Positions 10,578-20,225 of a DNA stretch of 64,000 bases are shown piece after piece. The notes below the pieces were generated by a model. It did no database searches and was not told the DNA's origin. It worked only from the letters and a program-made list of their open reading frames with translations. Each line of letters opens with the position of its first letter. Position 1 is the first letter of the stretch. The DNA is from Forficula auricularia (Eukaryota; Arthropoda; Insecta; Dermaptera; Forficulidae): positions 4,238,369 to 4,302,368 of the forward strand of contig JALMQS010000225.1 in assembly GCA_024734495.1 (NCBI GenBank), in the 5' to 3' direction. The position numbers and the translations under genes were made by a program.

Positions 10578-11230
10578 TGATTGTACTGAATTATAAACGA
10601 AAAGTAATAAAATAACGCATTTTCCTTACCTGAGGTCCCTTGTACAGAAATATCAATAAAGCCAATTTTTAAAAAATAATTATTTAAAGGAAATTAGCTT
10701 GCTGCCTGGCAAATTAATAAAATTAATTATATAAAGAAATATATTTAAAAGAATTATCGCGGATATATTATCCAGAACGATATGTATTTTGTTGGCTTTA
10801 CCCGTATTGTATCGAGTTGCAGACAAGAACAGAATTTAGAGACAGAATCTTGAGACCAAGCCGAGACTGAAGAGTCAAAGAAAGGCTCAATATATGTCCT
10901 TTCAATTGAATTAATCCTTTTAATATATTTCGAATCCAATTATAAATGTTTTAATAAAATAGTTTTTTATTAGTGATATTATTTTTTGACTTATTAAATG
11001 ATTTAAAAAAATGAATTTTTAATTGGAATTTGACAAAATAAAATTTTGATGAAAATTTATAATTAAAGGATAGAAAAAACAAAATTTATTACAACTATTA
11101 ATATTTAATTGGGTGGATACAATTTTAACATTTTAATTTTTTTGAAATCTAAATTGAAACTTTGCAAATGATGGCAAATTTGAAATTTGTTATTTCAAAA
11201 ACATATTTTTATTTTAAAAAATATCATTAG
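10578..11230. other. AT-rich stretch, nothing firm
   Basis: A less AT-rich patch at about 10755-10905 has open frames on both strands, but none shows a recognisable domain. Remaining sequence is AT-rich filler. Confidence 0.35.
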
Positions 11231-11233
11231 CTG

Positions 11234-11822
11234 TCCGATCCATTATCTGGTTGATTTTCGGAAAAATCATTTGTATTTCTGCAGAGTAACAACTACTGCT
11301 TAATAAATTTTTTCATAAAAAATTGTTAATAATGAGAATAATTTCGAATAAAAATCTTTGTTTTGATAATATTAATAAAAAGAATATTTAGATAAATTTT
11401 TTCTAATTAAAAAAAATTTATTTAACACAAAAACGATTTCAAGAAATAGAGTTCGAATTCTACACTAGTGCTTTAATTATATTCTGTTGGCTGAAAATAA
11501 CTTTTTATTTTTACATTTATGAATAACCAATCAACTAGACTGTCAAATCTATTAAAAAAGGTATCATTCGATTCTTAAAAGTTGAATTATTGATCTGTAT
11601 AAATTTGTTGAAAATGGTATAATTTGTATAGAAGTTATAGCCCTTTTAAAAGCTCGGTCCATTTACTTCCATGTTAAAAGGACAATTTTCAATAATTTAT
11701 TTCTCGGCAATGGGACAGACGATCAACTTCAAATTTCGTTAATAAATATTTAATGCATCAATGATTCGATGGTAAAAATTTGTGAATTTTCTTATAAAAA
11801 TGATAAAGAGTCCCGAACCTGA
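11234..11822 (-). repeat. Dispersed repeat, inverted copy of 1003-1580
   Basis: Reverse-complement match to 1003-1580 over nearly the full length, with scattered substitutions and short indels. Both copies end near a GTTCGGG or CCCGAAC motif, a possible element end. Confidence 0.6.
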
Positions 11823-11928
11823 TAAATACTAATCTATATGTAAGATACTCAGAAGCCCCTTAAAAACTTATCATACAATTAACGACTTGAGGGCTGATTT
11901 TGCTGCCAGTTCAGGTTTACAAATATTC

Positions 11929-12165
11929 CATCGAAGAAAAATATTAAATATTTTCTTTAAAAGAAAAAAGTAAATCCTTTCCATTTAAGCAAAGGATAAC
12001 TAATAGTGAATAAGTAAAAAATAAAAAAATCATCCACCCCCCCCCCATCCAAGAAAAATATTAAATATTTTCTTTAAAAGAAAAAAAAGTAAATCCTTTC
12101 CATTTAAACAAAGGATAACTAATAGTGAATAAGTAAAAAATAAATAAATCATCCACCCCCCCCCG
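11929..12165 (+). repeat. Two tandem 117-bp units
   Basis: AAGAAAAATATTAAATATTT begins at 11934 and again at 12051. Both units run through CAAAGGATAACTAATAGTG to a C-run, with only a few differences. Recent local duplication. Confidence 0.85.
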
Positions 12166-12174
12166 GGGGGGGGG
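12156..12174. repeat. C9G10 palindromic homopolymer block
   Basis: Nine C followed directly by ten G, a fully self-complementary block at the end of the 117-bp duplication. The length may be affected by assembly or slippage. Confidence 0.8.
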
Positions 12175-12176
12175 CT

Positions 12177-12890
12177 ATTAATCAGATAGTAAGAATAAAC
12201 AAAGATTGCTAGATCTGTGGTTCTCAGGGGTCAATTACTACCTGAGTAACGGAGAAATGAAAATTTGATATTTTTGCTTATGGGCCCAAAATTTGTAGGT
12301 TTCACTGATCTAGGAAATATCCATAAAAATTATTTTTTTAGGGATGTTTGGGGATCTATAAATAGTCAAATTCTAATGTGAACTCTTTAAATAAACAAAC
12401 AATGTTTGTTTTTAAAGATTAATAATTAAGTTAGACATAACACATCCGATTTAAGACTAAAAAAATAATTTTTGTCGATAATTTGTTAGAACTTTGGCCT
12501 CTCTTTTCAGAAAATCTGTAATTTTATTTGATTTAATATCAACTGATGTGACCATCCACATAAATTTCACAATACACTTGCCTCCTTTCTTATATTTTAT
12601 ATATTTTGGCCTCCTAAACAAATAATGACATTTTTTTGTTCAAAGCAAACTCACCAAAGTTCGTTTTTTAAATTTAATTTTATAAGAGAGCTCTCCTCCT
12701 CTATTTGGAGCCCATTAGCAATTAATCAAATTTCCTTTTAAATAAGAGATTCTTCTTTTGTAAAAATCAGCTATCTTCGATTTTCTTTGAAAATTTTAAT
12801 CATTTTAAATTATTTTTGAAAGCCCCCCCCCCATTTTATTCATCGAAAGCAATAATGACTTTTTTTAATTATAAGAACCATTTATAATTT
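12177..12890. other. AT-rich stretch, no feature recognised
   Basis: Contains a C9 run near 12822 and AT-rich filler. No gene or shared repeat recognised. Confidence 0.4.
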
Positions 12891-12894
12891 GATT

Positions 12895-13840
12895 TTTAAC
12901 CAACTTCAAAAAAGTAGGAGGTTATCAATTCTACTGAATTTTTTCTTATCTATGTTACCTGATTTCTTCGCCAATTGTGAACAAATTTTGATGAATTTTT
13001 TTTTCATTGTGTTCAGTATAGTTTCCGATTGGTCCCATCTAAATTTAATTGGCATTGGTTGGACCTTTTTTGTTATGTATGTTCACTTGTTGGAAATGAA
13101 AGTGGAAGTGGAAGTAGGTGTACACGATATTAGGTCGATGTTCAGTGTTCATCCCTCGGTTACAACTAAACGACGAATTTTTTACATGAAATCACGTTTT
13201 AAGTCGGTGCTAAACAAACTATATAAGCGAGCTTACACGATGTTGTCTTCATTACAAGCCAAACGTACTAACTATAAGATCCGTCGAGTGCGATTCATAA
13301 AATGTATATGTTTGGCACCGACTTCAAAAAGTGATTTCATGTAACAATTTCGTCGTTTAGTTGTAACCGAGGGTGAACCGCGACCTAATATGCTTTACTC
13401 CTACTTCCACTTGTACGTCCAAATATTTCCAAGTACTTCCAAATATTTCCTAATTCAAAATATTTCCAAGTAATTCAAAATATTTCCAAGTACTTCCAAA
13501 TATTTCCAAGTACTTCCAAATATTTCCAAGTACTTCCAAATATTTCAAAGCGCTTCCAAATATTCCCAAGTACTTCCAAATACTTTTCAAATATTTCCAA
13601 GTACTTCCAAATATTTCCAAATACTTCCAAATATTTCCAAATACTTCCAAATATTTCCAAGTACTTCCAAAATACTTCCAAAGAGGTGTACACCTACTTC
13701 CAATCGCAGATCACCCCTCGGTTGTAACTAAATCAGATGATTATTTTATATCTTTAGGTGATGCATTTTATTTTATTTTTGAGTTCTTATTATTTTATTT
13801 GTTTAATTTAATTTTTTTGGAGTCGTTATTTTGTCAAAAT
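12895..13840 (+). mobile_element. Family C element (CGACTTCAAAAA type), interrupted
   Basis: Starts ACCAACTTCAAAAAAGTAGG then AGGTTATCAATTC, wording common in dispersed arthropod repeats. It then carries GTGAACAAATTTTGATGAA, TTCCGATTGGTCCCATC, and a foldback section with CACCGACTTCAAAAAGTGAT near 13315. It ends near GGAGTCGTTATTTTG at 13837. It contains a full CGAGGGG-end element (13368-13720), and a half copy of the same family ends at about 13157 next to GGTTACAAC. Related copies: 36003-36440, 36730-36966 and a fragment at 33803-33915. The 151-codon open frame from 12889 crosses these repeats and is not a gene. Confidence 0.65.
13368..13720 (-). mobile_element. CGAGGGG-end minisatellite element, copy 2
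   Basis: Ends CGAGGGTGAACCGCGA (13368) and TCGCAGATCACCCCTCG (to 13720), flanked by perfect 8-bp duplications GTTGTAAC at 13360-13367 and 13721-13728. The interior is about 260 bp of TTCCAAATA/CTTCCAAGTA 12-bp repeats, the complement of those at 2370-2545. The paralogous family C copy at 36300-36330 lacks the insertion, giving an approximate empty site. Confidence 0.85.
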
Positions 13841-13929
13841 TATTTCTTATTTTTTTTTTTTTAGTTTGAATAATTATAAATATTTAAGAGCCCCCTTCGA
13901 TTTCAACCAAAAGATAATCACCTCTTAAT

Positions 13930-14740
13930 CTAAATACAAATAAGCTGACGTGTTCTGATGTGGCCAACCACTTGACTTTACCATACAAACTGGCCCCTAA
14001 AATTATTTATAATCATGTAGGGGGGGGGGGTTAGTTTTTTGTACTATACGTAATCTTGTTAATTTCCTATCTATTTGTATTGTAAACATATAGTAAATTT
14101 ACAAAAAAATTTTAAAGTGTGGTTAGGCACGGTTCTGCATTAAAATAAACAAAATGCGTTAATTTTTCTTTGAATAAACCATTTTCTGACTTCGAGAGCG
14201 GTTCACAAAACATAAATAAAATAATTAATGTAAAGATTTAAGTATCTTTTTTGAGTTTCTTTTATTGAAAAAATAAAATAAAATTCACTTCTTAATTTTG
14301 TAAATAAAATAAATTGACACGTTCTGATGTGGCCTTCCACTTGACTTTACCATACACTTCTGGTTAAGTTTGGTACAAGGGCCTAGATTTAAATTTTTTG
14401 ACCCCGCCTCCCCTTCCCCCCATTTTAGGCGGTTTGTTTTTGCATTTTTAGTCTTCTGGGGTCCCACTGATTATGTATACTAAATTTGGTTGAGTTTGCT
14501 CAAACGGCCTAGATTTTTAATTTTTAACCCCCCCCCATCCACCCCCTTAATTTTGGTTCGATATGCACCAAAATCTAATCAGCTCTTATTCTCAATGCAC
14601 CATACCCTGTATGGTAAAGTAAAAAACTAAATGTGAAATTTCGTTTTGATATTCAAACTAGTTATAAGAGATTTGGTAAGGCAAAAAATATAATTTTTTA
14701 ACAATTCACTATACAAGGCTTTTTGTCTATGTCGATCAGC
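13930..14740 (-). mobile_element. Family A element, copy 2
   Basis: Minus-strand copy. CCTACATGATTATAAATAATTT lies at the outer end (about 13999-14022, complement), an interior with TAAACCATTTTCTGACTT (shared with 41250-41290), ACGTTCTGATGTGGCCTTCC and ACTTGACTTTACCATAC, then the G/C-rich CCCCCATTTTAGGCGG patch. The hairpin CCATACCCTGTATGG appears at 14600-14614, and wording from the inner half runs to about 14740, where the hAT-like element at 14771 interrupts. Confidence 0.7.
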
Positions 14741-14770
14741 TTGCCTCTCGTCCCTCTCGTTAGTCTTTAG

Positions 14771-15850
14771 CAGGGCCGGCGGTAGGGCCGAGCAAGCCGG
14801 GCCCCTGTCCGGGGCGGCAACCTTAGTAGGCGTCAAATGGGTTGTAAAATTACTTAGTTTATGAAGAAAATGATTAAACCAAGATTCATTTGAATATTTA
14901 TGAAAAATTAATAGGTGGAATTTTAATAAAATATGCTTTTAATATGTTTTACGAACTTTTAAGTATAGGTACCTATTCACTTCAAAAATCCTCAAACATG
15001 AGAACGACATAAGAAGGTTGAGGTATGTAGTTTTTAAATATAAACACGATTTTAAATATGAGTAGATTTTTTGTATTAAAGACAAAATCTAAAACCGAAC
15101 CAAAAATACAGAGCAATATAGATAAAATATCAAAATATTTTAAGAAACCCGCTCCCAAGCGTAATAAACTCGGGCTTAAAAATGGTTAAGCTACTATAAT
15201 AAAAGGAAAAGAGGCAGTTCGATTGTTTTATTTATGCAATAATTGCATTACAGGTTGATTACTAATTAAGTAGAGTGCATTACATACAATTATTACTTTC
15301 CGTGAGTATTTGATAATTGTGTCATAAAGTGTGTTGTAAAAGTAAAGTGATTAAGTAATAATTCAAAAATAAGCAGCTTTTCTAAACAAATATTTAAATA
15401 GCTTCTACAGGATATTTTTGAAAAAACGCTCAAATCCGTCAATTTTTTGGCTACTTTGGTGTTTCATGCAGTAGGATACACCTCATATGAGGGGTAATTT
15501 TTACCGCTCTTATTTATATAGAGAAATCAAACATTTTCAATACCAATTTTTTGCTGACCTTTTACTTTACTACTGAGTGTGGGGAGGGTTTAGAACGAGG
15601 GGGTGAACCGCGAACTAATATCGTGTACACCTACTTCCACTTCCACTTTTATTTCCAAGTAGTAGACAATAGATGAAGGGGCATTATCTAATGAATACTA
15701 AAATAATTCCACATAATTCCAAAGACAGTGTACACCTAATTCCAATCGCGGTTCACCCCTCGGTTTAGAATATCTCTTTTGATTTTTGTTATAAAGTGGC
15801 GGTATTTTACCTTTTTACCCGGGACGGTGAAACTGCTAGCACCGGCCCTG
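14771..15850 (+). mobile_element. hAT-like non-autonomous element, 1.08 kb
   Basis: Ends CAGGGCCGG (14771) and CCGGCCCTG (15850) are exact complements, flanked by TCTTTAG at 14764-14770 and 15851-15857 (7 bp identical; hAT normally gives 8). The left end continues into a G/C-rich GGGGCGGC block typical of hAT left ends. A short frame from about 15059 (MSRFFVLKTKSKTEP) might be a transposase N-terminal remnant, but no catalytic or BED-finger motif is visible. A smaller element (15596-15762) is nested inside. Confidence 0.8.
15596..15762. mobile_element. CGAGGGG-end element without the minisatellite
   Basis: Begins CGAGGGGGTGAACCGCGA and ends TCGCGGTTCACCCCTCG, with a perfect 8-bp duplication GTTTAGAA at 15588-15595 and 15763-15770. 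Sub-terminal GTGTACACCTA is kept, but only traces of TTCCAA units remain. This copy fixes the family's ends and duplication length. Confidence 0.9.
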
Positions 15851-15902
15851 TCTTTAGTCTTAAGGCCGTAGCCATTTTGTCTATTATGCTACATCTTTTC
15901 AG

Positions 15903-16440
15903 TTTTTACTTTATCCAATGGGCAAAGTATTGTAATCGGTCTCACGGCAAGCGCGACTTCAAAGGCTCCTCAGGTAAAGACTACGGAACCCATGGTCTCA
16001 ATTAAAGTCACAAATTGTAGTATTCAATTAGGTTGAATTTTAGCACGTGGCAGTTTTTCCAAAAATTACATGGGGTCTCGTCAAGAGGCCAAAAAGTACG
16101 ATTTTTTCAGGAAGTGTGTGCGGATGGATGGATGTACTCTATGTTATCGTTTTTTTCGTCCATGATTTTTTCCACATCGTTGAACCGATTGAAATGAAAT
16201 TGAAAACCTACCATTATTTTAACAAAATGAAGTGCTGATTAGTTTTTGGTACATATCGGCTCTCAAACATTAGTACTTTATTTCAGTAATTTTTTAGTTT
16301 TTTTAAATATCTTGAAAATATTATAACATAACCAATTTTGATGAAATTTAATATGCTAATTAAGGACCTTGACCACAAAAAAGATTAAATAAAGTTTTTA
16401 GTAAAATTATATTTTAAAGTACTTTAGAGTAAGATAGTAC
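15903..16440 (+). mobile_element. Family A-prime element, copy 1
   Basis: Starts TTTTTACTTTATCCAATG then AAAGTATTGTAATCGGTC, clearly related to the family A start. Later landmarks are CACGTGGCAGTTTTTCC, GGGGTCTCGTCAAGAGGCC, GGATGGATGGATG, and GCTGATTAGTTTTTGGTACA (family A has GCTGATTAGATTTTGGTGCA). Non-coding. The second copy is at 24636-25165. A and A-prime are best read as subfamilies of one unclassified non-autonomous family. Confidence 0.7.
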
Positions 16441-17030
16441 TTTTTTAAATTTTTTATTATTTTATTTTAAACATGGACCGCAAATAGCCAGTGATATATG
16501 ATTAATAATAAAGGAATAAAAATATTGATATTTCAAATTACTTTGAATAAAGTTTAGCAACGATTCATTGCAGTTTATTTTATATTCATTATAAAATAAG
16601 TAACACGGTTTCTCGAAAAGAGGTAGGACGCCATCAAGAAATAAAAGAAACAAGTGATTCGGCTATGATAGGCCAGTTATTTCATGAGCAATGTTTTCTT
16701 AAAGAATGTGATCGATTTCTCTTATTGACATTAATAACAATTCTTTCAATTTAGAATTAGGAGGCCTAGTAATTACACGATTATTCATTTATTTAGAAAA
16801 CAGGATGAGTGATTCACTGCTAATTATTAAGAATGAATGACATCATAGAAAGGATTGGAAGAGATTTGTTGATTATTTGCAATTAAAAGGTTATTTTAGA
16901 AAACTGTATTAAATAGTGAAAGTTGAAATTTTTCAAATAGAAAATAGAATAAGGAAAAAATAAGTCGTGGTTAATTAATGTTTTTCAGATTTAGGTATTC
17001 TAACTATTCAAAGAGAAATAAGTATGATGA
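16441..17030. other. No feature recognised
   Basis: AT-rich, without recognised repeats or coding structure. Confidence 0.4.
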
Positions 17031-17139
17031 AAAAAAAATGGGGAGGCCAACGGTGTGACGTTTGCTTGAACTCTTTTCTCCTATTTGAATTGTTCAGAGT
17101 GAATTATCAAATGAACAAAAAATGACCCTGACATCTATC

Positions 17140-17511
17140 TTAGGCCCGGTTGTATGTCGCAAAGTAAATGCTTTTTACCACTAACCAAGGTAGATGGTAA
17201 ATGGAGCCACATTCAGGCCCGGTTGTATGTCGCAAAGTAAATGCTTTTTATCACTAACCAAGGTAGATGGTAAATGGAGCCACTGGGATGGCCAATCAGA
17301 TGACAGCCACTGAATGTACCTGTCATCTGAATGGCCATCCCAGTGGCTCCATTTACCATCTACCTTGGTTAGTGGTAAAAAGCATTTACTTTGCGAAATA
17401 CAACCGGGCCTCAGTGGCTGTCATCTGATTGGCCATCCCAGTGGCTCCATTTACCATCTACCTTGGTTAGTGGTAAAAAGCATTTACTTTGCGACATACA
17501 ACCGGGCCTAA
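17140..17511. mobile_element. Harbinger-like MITE with a second copy inside it
   Basis: The outer copy has ends GGCCCGGTTGTATGTCGC and its complement, bounded by TTA (17140-17142) and TAA (17509-17511). A second near-identical copy occupies about 17216-17410 and is flanked by TCA on both sides (17213-17215, 17411-17413). Arms include CTAACCAAGGTAGATGGTAA and ACTGGGATGGCCAATCAGA. Three-base duplications and G/C-rich ends fit PIF/Harbinger. Open frames here are palindrome by-products. Confidence 0.8.
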
Positions 17512-17703
17512 GAGTCAGGCTCGCATACCGAGGGTTCTGTACCTAATATAATATTTATATACTAGCTGCAAGACCTGCCTTCGGCGGCCCTCTTGCTAAC
17601 CAGGGGCTGGCCACCGGTGTGACGTTTGCTTGAACTCTTTTCTCCTATTTGAATTGCTCAGGGTGAATTATCAAATGAACAAAAAATAACCCTGACATCT
17701 ATC

Positions 17704-17904
17704 TTAGGCCCGGTTGTATGTCGCAAAGTAAATGCTTTTTACCACTAACCAAGGTAGGTGGTAAATGGAGCCACTGGGATGGCCAATCAAATGACAGCCA
17801 CTGAATGTGCCTGTCATCTGATTGGCCATCCCAGTGGCTCCATTTACCATCTACCTTGGTTAGTGATAAAAAGCATTTACTTTGCGACATACAACCGGGC
17901 CTAA
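17704..17904. mobile_element. Harbinger-like MITE, single full copy
   Basis: A 195-bp foldback (17707-17901) with GGCCCGGTTG ends, bounded by TTA and TAA. Its arms meet at ACAGCCACTGAATGTGCCTGT, with most of each 90-bp arm pairing. A left-half copy occurs at 29672-29775. Confidence 0.85.
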
Positions 17905-18096
17905 GAGTCAGGCTCGCATACCGAGGATTCTGTACCTAATATAATATTTATATACTAGATGCAAGACCTGCCTTCGGCGGCCCTCTTGCTAGCCAGGGGC
18001 TGGCCACCGGTGTGCCGTTTGCTTGATCTCTTTTCTCCTATTTGAATTGTTCAGGGTGAATTATCAAATGAACAAAAAATAACCCTGACATCTATC

Positions 18097-18099
18097 TAA
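18097..18099 (+). other. Empty MITE site in the third tandem unit
   Basis: Unit three reads TCTATC TAA GAGTCAGG where units one and two read TCTATC TTA-MITE-TAA GAGTCAGG. The empty site shows precisely three duplicated bases (TWA), supporting a Harbinger-type insertion. Confidence 0.85.
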
Positions 18100-18138
18100 G
18101 AGTCAGGCTCGCATACCGAGGATTCTGTACCTAATATA

Positions 18139-18412
18139 ATATTTATATACTAGCTGCAAGGCCTGCCTTCGGCGACCCTCTAGCTAGCCAGGGGGCTCGC
18201 CCCCTGGACCCCCACCCCGAAACTCACTCAGAACCCCCACCCACCCCACCACCCCAACGTACAGAGAAAATCTTAATTTTATATATATAGATAATTTCAT
18301 TTAAATTGGTAATCATGAGGATCGTTTTTGTTGGGAGACGGTCATAGGTACATACAAAGATAGATAGATAGATACAGAGGCAGGCACAAATGCCCTTTAG
18401 TAGTATAGGATA
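18139..18412 (+). mobile_element. TATACTAG-end element, copy 1
   Basis: Starts TATACTAGCTGCAAGGCC with a CCTTCGG hairpin, passes a C-rich tract of GGACCCCCACCCC type, a (GATA)n run at about 18360, then ends GCCCTTTAGTAGTATAGGAT. TATACTA and TAGTATA are complementary ends. A second copy is at 19592-20050. Non-autonomous; family not identified. Confidence 0.6.
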
Positions 18413-18784
18413 TATTGAAATTGAACAGGTACAAAAATAACCGAAAAACTGCCAATTTAGACTTCTCTCACATTGTCATTTTGAATCGCAATTTTTTTTT
18501 CAAAAAATTATTTGCAGAAATATCTCACACTCTATGATAAAACAATATTTTTTATTTTTGAATCCACATAAAATTCGACCCTTTCCAAAATAATTATTCC
18601 ATTAAAAGATATACGATTTTTGATTTACGGGAAAATTAATACATATAATTTCTAAATTCCAAGTTTGTATATTATTTAGTTAACGAGTTATGACAGACAG
18701 ACACTGTGACGCAAATAGGATCCTGTATGATCGTTGTAGGGAATTCTAAAAAATGTTTAAAAATGTTTTTTTAATTTTTCCGAC

Positions 18785-19583
18785 TCTAAATAAGCTGACG
18801 TGTTCTGATGTGGCAATCCACTTGACTTTACCATACAACCTGTCCCTAAAATTATTTATAATCATGTAGGGGGGGGGTAGTTTTTGCATTTTTCTACTTC
18901 ATACTTTACTACTACTACTACTATTTTCTACTTCATACTTCTTGGGTCCCACTGATTATATATACAAAATTTGGTTGAGTTTGGTAAATAGCCAAGATTT
19001 TCATTTTTTGATCGTACCCCCCCCCTTTGGGGTGGTTAGTTTTTGCATTTTTAGACTTCTGGGGGTCCACTGATTATGTATACAAAATTTGGTTGAGTTC
19101 AAATGGCCTAGATTTTTAATTTTTAATTTCTAACCCTTCCCCCCCTCCACCCCCCTTAATTTTGGGTCGATATGCACCAAAATCTAATCAGATCTTAATC
19201 TCCATGGACCGAAACTACGTGTGAAATTTGGTTTCGATATTCAAACTAGTTTTTGAGCTAGCTCGTCCACAAAAATTTTGGTAACGCACAGACTAACGGA
19301 CAACCAGACAACCAGACAGCCAGACAGCCAGACAACCAGACAACCAGACAGACTAACAGACATTTTGACAAAACAATTGTTATCTCGAAAAATATAATTT
19401 TTTCGATGTTCACTTATTAGGGCTTTTTTGTAGAGCGAAATGACATGGTTTCGCTCAATTTTTCTAATCAAAATAGTTTCAGCCGTTTTTGAGATATTTG
19501 GAAAAAAAGAAGGAAAAAAAACACTTTTTTCATCCACTATAAGAATACTTGACCATACCCTGTATGGTAAAGTAAAAATTCAT
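18785..19583 (-). mobile_element. Family A element, copy 3, near full length
   Basis: Minus-strand copy running from ACGTGTTCTGATGTGGC (18798) to the CCATACCCTGTATGG hairpin at 19553-19567 and TTTACTTTACC complement. Interior G-run patches (about 18868, 19018, 19136) and GACGAGCTAGCTCAAAAAC (complement near 19255) are present. It carries an expanded CAGACAACC tandem tract at 19290-19361. Confidence 0.75.
19290..19361 (+). repeat. CAGACAACC/CAGACAGC short tandem tract
   Basis: About eight 8-9 bp units CAGACAACCAGACAGC. Other family A copies have only one to three units (TGTCTGTTAGTCTG), so this is a copy-specific expansion. Confidence 0.8.
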
Positions 19584-19591
19584 TTATCAAA

Positions 19592-20050
19592 ATACTAGCT
19601 GCAAGGCCCGTCTTCGGTGGTCCTCTATAGCCAAGGGGCTTCGCCCCCTGGACCCCCCGTCACTTGAACACTCCCTCTCTTCCATATCCAACCACTCCCC
19701 ATACCACCGACCCTATCCCCAATCTCTGAACTTCTCCCCCGCCTCTCACCACAATCCACCCCAGTAAACCTACCCCCTGGACTCCACACCCCTGGATTCC
19801 ACACCCCTAGACCCCACCTCCCAACCGTTGGACCCCCTGACTTCACGCCCTTGGACCGCCACCTTTCCTCTGGACCCACCTCCCAACCCCTGGACCCCAA
19901 CCCCCTTTGACCCCACCTACAAACCCCAAAATTTTTAGGCTGATGATGACACATTTTAAGTGTACGAAACGTCTTTAAATGACAAAAAAAATTGTAAATA
20001 ACCATTTCAAAAAAATATAGAGCCAGGCACCAATGCCCTTTAGTAGTATG
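19592..20050 (+). mobile_element. TATACTAG-end element, copy 2, with C-rich repeat and ribozyme motif
   Basis: Starts ATACTAGCTGCAAGGCCCG and a GGGGCTTCGCCCC hairpin, ends GCCCTTTAGTAGTATG. Positions 19650-19920 are a degenerate C-rich tandem based on CCCCTGGACCCCA, the most G/C-rich stretch of the window. A hammerhead-like motif lies at 19934-19979. The 126-codon minus-strand frame is a by-product of the C-rich repeat. Confidence 0.6.
19934..19979 (+). ncRNA. Hammerhead-like ribozyme motif
   Basis: CTGATGA at 19940-19946, GAAAC at 19966-19970, GTC at 19971-19973. The GAAACGUC string gives a 2-bp stem III (A-U, C-G) with no loop and a GUC cleavage triplet. Stem I pairs 19934-19939 with 19974-19979 (six pairs, two of them G-U). 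Stem II (ACAC/GTGT around ATTTTAA) has two mismatches at its base, the weak point of this copy. Confidence 0.5.
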
Positions 20051-20178
20051 TGATTAATGCAATTGAATATAAATAAATTCAAGATTGTCCAGGTAACTAA
20101 TATACTTTTATAATATTAAAAATTAAAAAATTACTAATATTGAGTCGTTAACAAATTATAAGTTTTTAAATAAAAAAT

Positions 20179-20225
20179 TTTTAGGCTAATTATGACACAT
20201 TTTAAGTGTTCGAAACGTCTTTAAA
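20179..20225 (+). ncRNA. Mutated copy of the 19934 ribozyme motif
   Basis: Same sequence as 19934-19979 (GACACATTTTAAGTGT, CGAAACGTCTTTAAATGAC), but the core CTGATGA is CTAATTA at 20185-20191. That would abolish a hammerhead. Direct repeat about 245 bp downstream of the first. Confidence 0.5.

Larger units (their letters stand above)
17041..18260 (+). repeat. Tandem array of three units with MITE insertions
   Basis: A block reading GGTGTGACGTTTGCTTGAAC, GAATTATCAAATGAACAAAA, CCTGACATCTATC, AGAGTCAGGCTCGCATACCG, ATATACTAGCTGCAAG occurs three times (from about 17049, 17617 and 18007). Units one and two carry a Harbinger-like MITE at the same internal site; unit three does not. The array ends in a G/C-rich hairpin (CCAGGGGG CTCG CCCCCTGG) at about 18188. 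Confidence 0.85.

Noticed and set aside
12889..13344. 151-codon plus-strand open frame
   Set aside because: Runs across family C and a CGAGGGG-end fragment; composition matches the repeats, not a protein.
17314..17890. Open frames with repeated SGSIYHLP-type wording
   Set aside because: Palindrome arms of the Harbinger-like MITE read in both directions.
17041..18260. CRISPR-like regular repeats
   Set aside because: Repeats are long, palindromic or nested transposons without uniform spacers; the sequence is eukaryotic in character.
19625..20005. 126-codon open frame on the minus strand, Gly/Trp/Arg-rich
   Set aside because: It is produced by the degenerate CCCCTGGACCCC tandem repeat in a transposable element; no domain or codon structure independent of the repeat.
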